From: Bacteroidales bacterium
GTDB taxonomy: Bacteria > Bacteroidota > Bacteroidia > Bacteroidales > ML635J-15
Assembly (NCBI GenBank): GCA_023228725.1
Contig: JALOAQ010000113.1
Span: 1-8,863 of the forward strand
DNA length: 8,863 bases
Direction: 5' to 3'
How positions within the stretch are numbered: position 1 is the first letter of the stretch; the number at the start of each line of letters is the position of its first letter. The notes under the pieces are model-generated. The model was not told where the DNA came from, ran no database searches, and worked only from the letters and a program-made list of their open reading frames with translations. Of the stretch, positions 7,094-8,863 are shown in pieces. The translations under genes and the position numbers were made by a program.

Positions 7094-7177
7094 ATTTTAA
7101 AGTTTCGTTTTAAATTTTGGCAAAGTTAAAAAAATATCGGTTAAAATAGGAAATGAAATAGAAATGTTGTAGTTTTG
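7031..7177. repeat. 147-bp direct repeat, copy B
   Basis: Second copy of 5634-5780. It keeps both the minus-strand -7 box (7121-7128) and the plus-strand -7 box (7170-7177, TAGTTTTG). The plus-strand box now sits in front of the KilA-N gene. With copy A it flanks the PD-(D/E)XK gene. Confidence 0.9.
7170..7177 (+). promoter_or_regulatory. -7 box upstream of the KilA-N gene
   Basis: TAGTTTTG fits TAnnTTTG and lies at the end of repeat copy B, 58 nt before the KilA-N start. No good -33 TTG is seen at the expected distance. Confidence 0.45.
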
Positions 7178-7235
7178 TTTTGCAAATTAGATTTTAGATA
7201 ACATAAAAGCTATAACCATAAAAAAGTAATGAATT

Positions 7236-8048
7236 ATGGCAAAAATTAACGTAAAAAATACTGAAATCACAATTATATCTATTGAGGAGAAAGATTACAT
7301 TTCTCTTACCGATATGGCAAACGCGAAAGAAAGCGAAAGCCGTGCAGCAGATATTATTAAAAACTGGTTGAGAAATCGTTATACACTTGAATTTTTGGGT
7401 ACATGGGAACAAATACATAACCCAATTTTTAAAGTGGTCGAATTCGACCACTTTAAAATGCAAGCAGGATTACCAAATTTTGTATTAAGTGTTTCTGAAT
7501 GGATAGAAAAAACCAATGCTATTGGGATTATCGTAAAAAAAGGCAAGTATGGAGGAACTTTTGCACATAAAGACATTGCTTTTGAGTTTGGCTCTGCAAT
7601 TAGTGTTCCTTTTAAGTTGTATTTAATAAATGAATTTCAAAGACTTAAAGAAGAAGAACAAAAACAACTTGGTTGGTCCGCAAAACGGGAGTTAGCTAAA
7701 TTAAATTACCACATACATACCGATGCAATTAAACAAAATCTCATTCCACAAGAGCTTTCAACGACACAGACATCAATAATTTATGCCAATGAAGCCGATG
7801 TGTTAAATGTTGCTTTGTTCGGAATTACAGCCAAACAATGGCGAGACTCAAACCCTGAATTGAAAGGCAATATTCGTGATTATGCAACAATAAATGAATT
7901 GATTTGTCTGTCAAATATGGAGAATCTGAATGCAGTTTTCATTAACGAAAAAATGCCCCAAAAAGAACGTCTCATAAAACTAAATCAAATAGCAATTCAG
8001 CAAATGAGTATTTTACAAGAAGTTGAAAATCGAAAATTATTAAAGTAA
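7236..8048 (+). CDS. KilA-N domain protein
   Basis: Cytoplasmic protein of 270 aa with an N-terminal KilA-N domain (about residues 5-138), a DNA-binding fold found in phage and large-virus regulators and widespread in Bacteroidota genomes. Seen: the block YISLTDMANAKESESRAADI, then KNWLRNRYTLEFLGTWEQIHNP, FKVVEFDHFKMQAG, VSEWIEKTNAIGI, KKGKYGGTFAHKDIAFEF and the end of the domain at FKLYLINEFQRLKEEE. The C-terminal half includes LGWSAKRELAKLNYHIHTDAIKQ and DVLNVALFGITAKQWRDSNP, the usual companion region. The start is forced: an in-frame stop lies at 7230-7232, and the ATG at 7229 is in another frame. Residues 65-74 are encoded by a 32-nt perfect palindrome. No phage structural, integrase or lysis genes surround it. 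Its biological role is unknown; a regulator or anti-phage factor is possible. Confidence 0.9.
   Translation: MAKINVKNTEITIISIEEKDYISLTDMANAKESESRAADIIKNWLRNRYTLEFLGTWEQIHNPIFKVVEFDHFKMQAGLPNFVLSVSEWIEKTNAIGIIVKKGKYGGTFAHKDIAFEFGSAISVPFKLYLINEFQRLKEEEQKQLGWSAKRELAKLNYHIHTDAIKQNLIPQELSTTQTSIIYANEADVLNVALFGITAKQWRDSNPELKGNIRDYATINELICLSNMENLNAVFINEKMPQKERLIKLNQIAIQQMSILQEVENRKLLK
7427..7458. repeat. 32-nt perfect palindrome inside the KilA-N gene
   Basis: The left half TTTTAAAGTGGTCGAA is exactly mirrored by its reverse complement, centred between 7442 and 7443 on an EcoRI-type GAATTC. There is no spacer. The centre falls on the codon boundary between E69 and F70, so both strands encode FKVVEFDHFK. 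The core GTGGTCGAATTCGACCAC is richer in GC than the flanking coding DNA. Confidence 0.97.
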
Positions 8049-8054
8049 AAGAAG

Positions 8055-8091
8055 TTAAAATAGAAAATGAAATAAGAATGTTATACCTTTG
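8055..8091 (+). promoter_or_regulatory. diverged copy of the repeat's promoter end, upstream of the MNT gene
   Basis: GTTAAAATAGAAAATGAAAT and the following AAGAATGTTA plus TACCTTTG (8084-8091) resemble 7140-7177 of repeat copy B with a few substitutions and one missing base. TACCTTTG fits TAnnTTTG. It starts only 6 nt after the KilA-N stop. A second, better promoter follows at 8139-8168. Confidence 0.5.
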
Positions 8092-8138
8092 TTATGGAAA
8101 TTAAAAGTTGGTAACAAGAAAAAAATCTGAGTAAACAA

Positions 8139-8168
8139 TTGAAGTCAGATAGATTTTTATTATATTTG
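8139..8168 (+). promoter_or_regulatory. promoter of the MNT gene, near-leaderless
   Basis: TTG (8139-8141), exactly 19 nt, then TATATTTG (8161-8168): a full match to the Bacteroidota -33/-7 promoter. The ATG at 8173 lies only 5 nt after the -7 box, so the expected transcript would begin at or within a few bases of the start codon. Confidence 0.7.
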
Positions 8169-8172
8169 CAAT

Positions 8173-8493
8173 ATGAATACAAGAGATGTCATAATAAGTA
8201 AGATTTTGGAACTTTCAAAGGAAAAGTATCCAGATGCTGAAATTTATTTGTACGGTTCTCATGCACGTGGAGACGCAAAACCTTTTTCTGATTGGGATTT
8301 ATTAATTTTACTAAATTTAAAGCAAATTCCTTTTGCTTTAGAAACTAAAATAATGGATGAATTCTATGAAATCGAATTAGAAACAGGTGAAATTTTATCC
8401 CCATTGATATACCCAAAAGAAGAATGGAATGTAAAATATAGACAAACTCCACTTTATGAAAATATTAAAAATGAATCAATTAGATTAATATGA
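8173..8493 (+). CDS. minimal nucleotidyltransferase (MNT), probable antitoxin of a MNT-HEPN pair
   Basis: Small protein of 106 aa with the polymerase-β-like nucleotidyltransferase fold. Seen: YLYGSHARGDAKPFSDWDLLI at about residues 26-46, which is the GSxxxG...SDxDL catalytic motif with both metal-binding aspartates present. The C-terminal half includes ETKIMDEFYEIELETGEILS and PLIYPKEEWNVKY, the usual MNT ending. In MNT-HEPN toxin-antitoxin systems this enzyme AMPylates and neutralises a HEPN RNase encoded next to it. Here the stop overlaps a downstream ATG (ATGA, 8490-8493), the normal coupling to HEPN, but only a short HEPN-like tail follows. The catalytic motif appears intact, so the protein is probably folded. 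The start at 8173 is the first ATG after a near-perfect promoter. Confidence 0.88.
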   Translation: MNTRDVIISKILELSKEKYPDAEIYLYGSHARGDAKPFSDWDLLILLNLKQIPFALETKIMDEFYEIELETGEILSPLIYPKEEWNVKYRQTPLYENIKNESIRLI

Positions 8494-8578
8494 CAGGCAT
8501 ACAGAAGAAAAGGTTATGCCTTATTATGACTTTGTTAAGAAATTCATACTACAAATAGAAAAAATCATAAATAACTAA
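8490..8578 (+). pseudogene. probable C-terminal remnant of a HEPN toxin
   Basis: The ATG at 8490 overlaps the MNT stop but runs out after 22 codons without family resemblance. In another frame (open from 8489, recognisable from about 8504, stop TAA at 8576-8578) the bases read EEKVMPYYDFVKKFILQIEK, then IINN. This resembles the last helix of MNT-partner HEPN proteins, whose ends typically follow the pattern EE-V-P-x-x-x-x-K-x-F-I-x-x-I-E-K-L-I. A complete HEPN would need about 110-140 codons; the R-x4-6-H RNase motif and the N-terminal helices are absent. The frame change fits an out-of-frame internal deletion. The match is by eye only, over about 25 residues. Confidence 0.5.
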
Positions 8579-8672
8579 TTGCCAGTTGCCAACAAGAGGT
8601 GTAGGACTTAAAGTTCAGTTAAAAGTTAAAAGTGCGTCTGAGAGACAATTCTAAGTTGAAAATAATATGCAA

Positions 8673-8707
8673 TTTTTTGTTTTGTAGTGGAAAATGTTGT
8701 ATATTTG
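8673..8707 (+). promoter_or_regulatory. promoter of the exported-protein gene
   Basis: TTTTTTG (ending 8679), then 20 nt, then TATATTTG (8700-8707): a full -33/-7 match. The sequence before the -7 box (GAAAATGTTG) matches the context seen at 5773 and 7170. The leader would be about 25 nt. Confidence 0.7.
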
Positions 8708-8738
8708 TTATGTAAAACATTCGTTAGCAAAAATAAAT

Positions 8739-8863
8739 ATGAAAAAGATATTAATTACCTTAGTTTTATCTATTCTATTTTTAAATTCTATTGCTCAAGA
8801 GCTTGAACTAAAAAAGAAATGGAGTTTAGGATTTTCATATACTCCAAACATTTCCTATTTATA
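8739..8863 (+). CDS. exported protein, 5' end only (probable outer-membrane or periplasmic protein)
   Basis: The ATG at 8739 opens a frame that runs off the window after 41 codons. It begins MKKILITLVLSILFLNSIAQ, a clear Sec signal peptide: basic start, hydrophobic core, and cleavage expected after A19 to leave an N-terminal Gln, as is common for Bacteroidota outer-membrane proteins. The mature start continues ELELKKKWSLGFSYTPNISY; alternating hydrophobic and polar residues after WSLGFSY hint at a first β-strand of a barrel. Too little is visible to name a family. It has its own promoter at 8673-8707. Confidence 0.75.
   Translation, partial: MKKILITLVLSILFLNSIAQELELKKKWSLGFSYTPNISYL

Noticed and set aside
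7194..7463. Open minus-strand frame of 89 codons beginning MHFKVVEFDHFK
   Set aside because: It is antisense to the KilA-N gene, and its recognisable peptide is only the mirror reading of the 32-nt palindrome. The rest shows no family resemblance.
7236..8048. KilA-N protein as evidence of a prophage
   Set aside because: No integrase, terminase, capsid, tail or lysis genes are in the window, and KilA-N proteins are frequent as lone chromosomal genes in Bacteroidota.
8107..8596. GTTGGTAACAAG (near 8107) and GTTGCCAACAAG (near 8585) flanking the MNT gene as integron attC-like ends, with CGTTAGC at 8721-8727
   Set aside because: The matches are short, no paired inner and outer arms of an attC hairpin can be drawn, and no integron integrase is visible.
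1..8863. CRISPR arrays, complete insertion sequences, rRNA genes or riboswitches
   Set aside because: No regularly spaced repeats, transposase-like frames with terminal inverted repeats, rRNA-like segments or recognisable aptamer folds were seen on either strand.

Overview
The window looks like chromosomal DNA of an anaerobic or fermentative member of the Bacteroidota. Four things point there: low-GC coding sequence, poor Shine-Dalgarno sites, repeated matches to the Bacteroidota sigma-ABfr promoter (-33 TTG/TTTG, then -7 TAnnTTTG about 19-20 nt later), and a BatA-type membrane protein next to the C-terminal part of an electron-bifurcating-type [FeFe]-hydrogenase. The species cannot be named from this stretch.

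Layout. (1) Bases 1-1013 are core metabolism: the 3' end of an [FeFe]-hydrogenase catalytic subunit and the complete NuoE-like [2Fe-2S] subunit, in one operon that ends in two strong hairpins (1034-1072 and 1138-1177). (2) Bases 1261-3342 are an accessory two-gene operon: an XRE-type helix-turn-helix regulator overlapping by one base a DUF262/DUF1524 protein of the GmrSD/SspE type, a probable modification-sensing restriction nuclease. (3) Bases 3440-3571 hold a tRNA-Arg(CCU) on the minus strand with its promoter, followed by a minus-strand BatA-like/VWA membrane protein (3657-5696). (4) Bases 5634-8863 are a mosaic of single accessory genes, each with its own promoter. They encode a PD-(D/E)XK-type nuclease, a KilA-N protein, a minimal nucleotidyltransferase (MNT antitoxin type) followed by what looks like the last ~29 codons of a lost HEPN toxin, and the start of a secreted or outer-membrane protein that runs off the window.

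How it fits together. The hydrogenase genes act together: the NuoE-like subunit passes electrons between a NuoF-like flavoprotein (not in the window, presumably upstream) and the H-cluster subunit. The remaining genes look like defence or mobile-element traffic around stable anchors (tRNA-Arg and the batA-like gene). The strongest mark of traffic is a 147-bp direct repeat, 5634-5780 and 7031-7177, with about 10 differences. It contains the first 21 codons of the batA-like gene plus its divergent promoter region, and it brackets the PD-(D/E)XK gene.

The most unusual items are that repeat, a 32-nt perfect palindrome inside the KilA-N coding region, the apparently toxin-less MNT gene with a near-leaderless promoter, and the XRE-DUF262/DUF1524 pair with a helically phased TGTCAA repeat at its promoter. 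No complete new multi-gene system can be proven from the sequence. The XRE-nuclease pair and the lone PD-(D/E)XK gene are the best candidates for defence functions.
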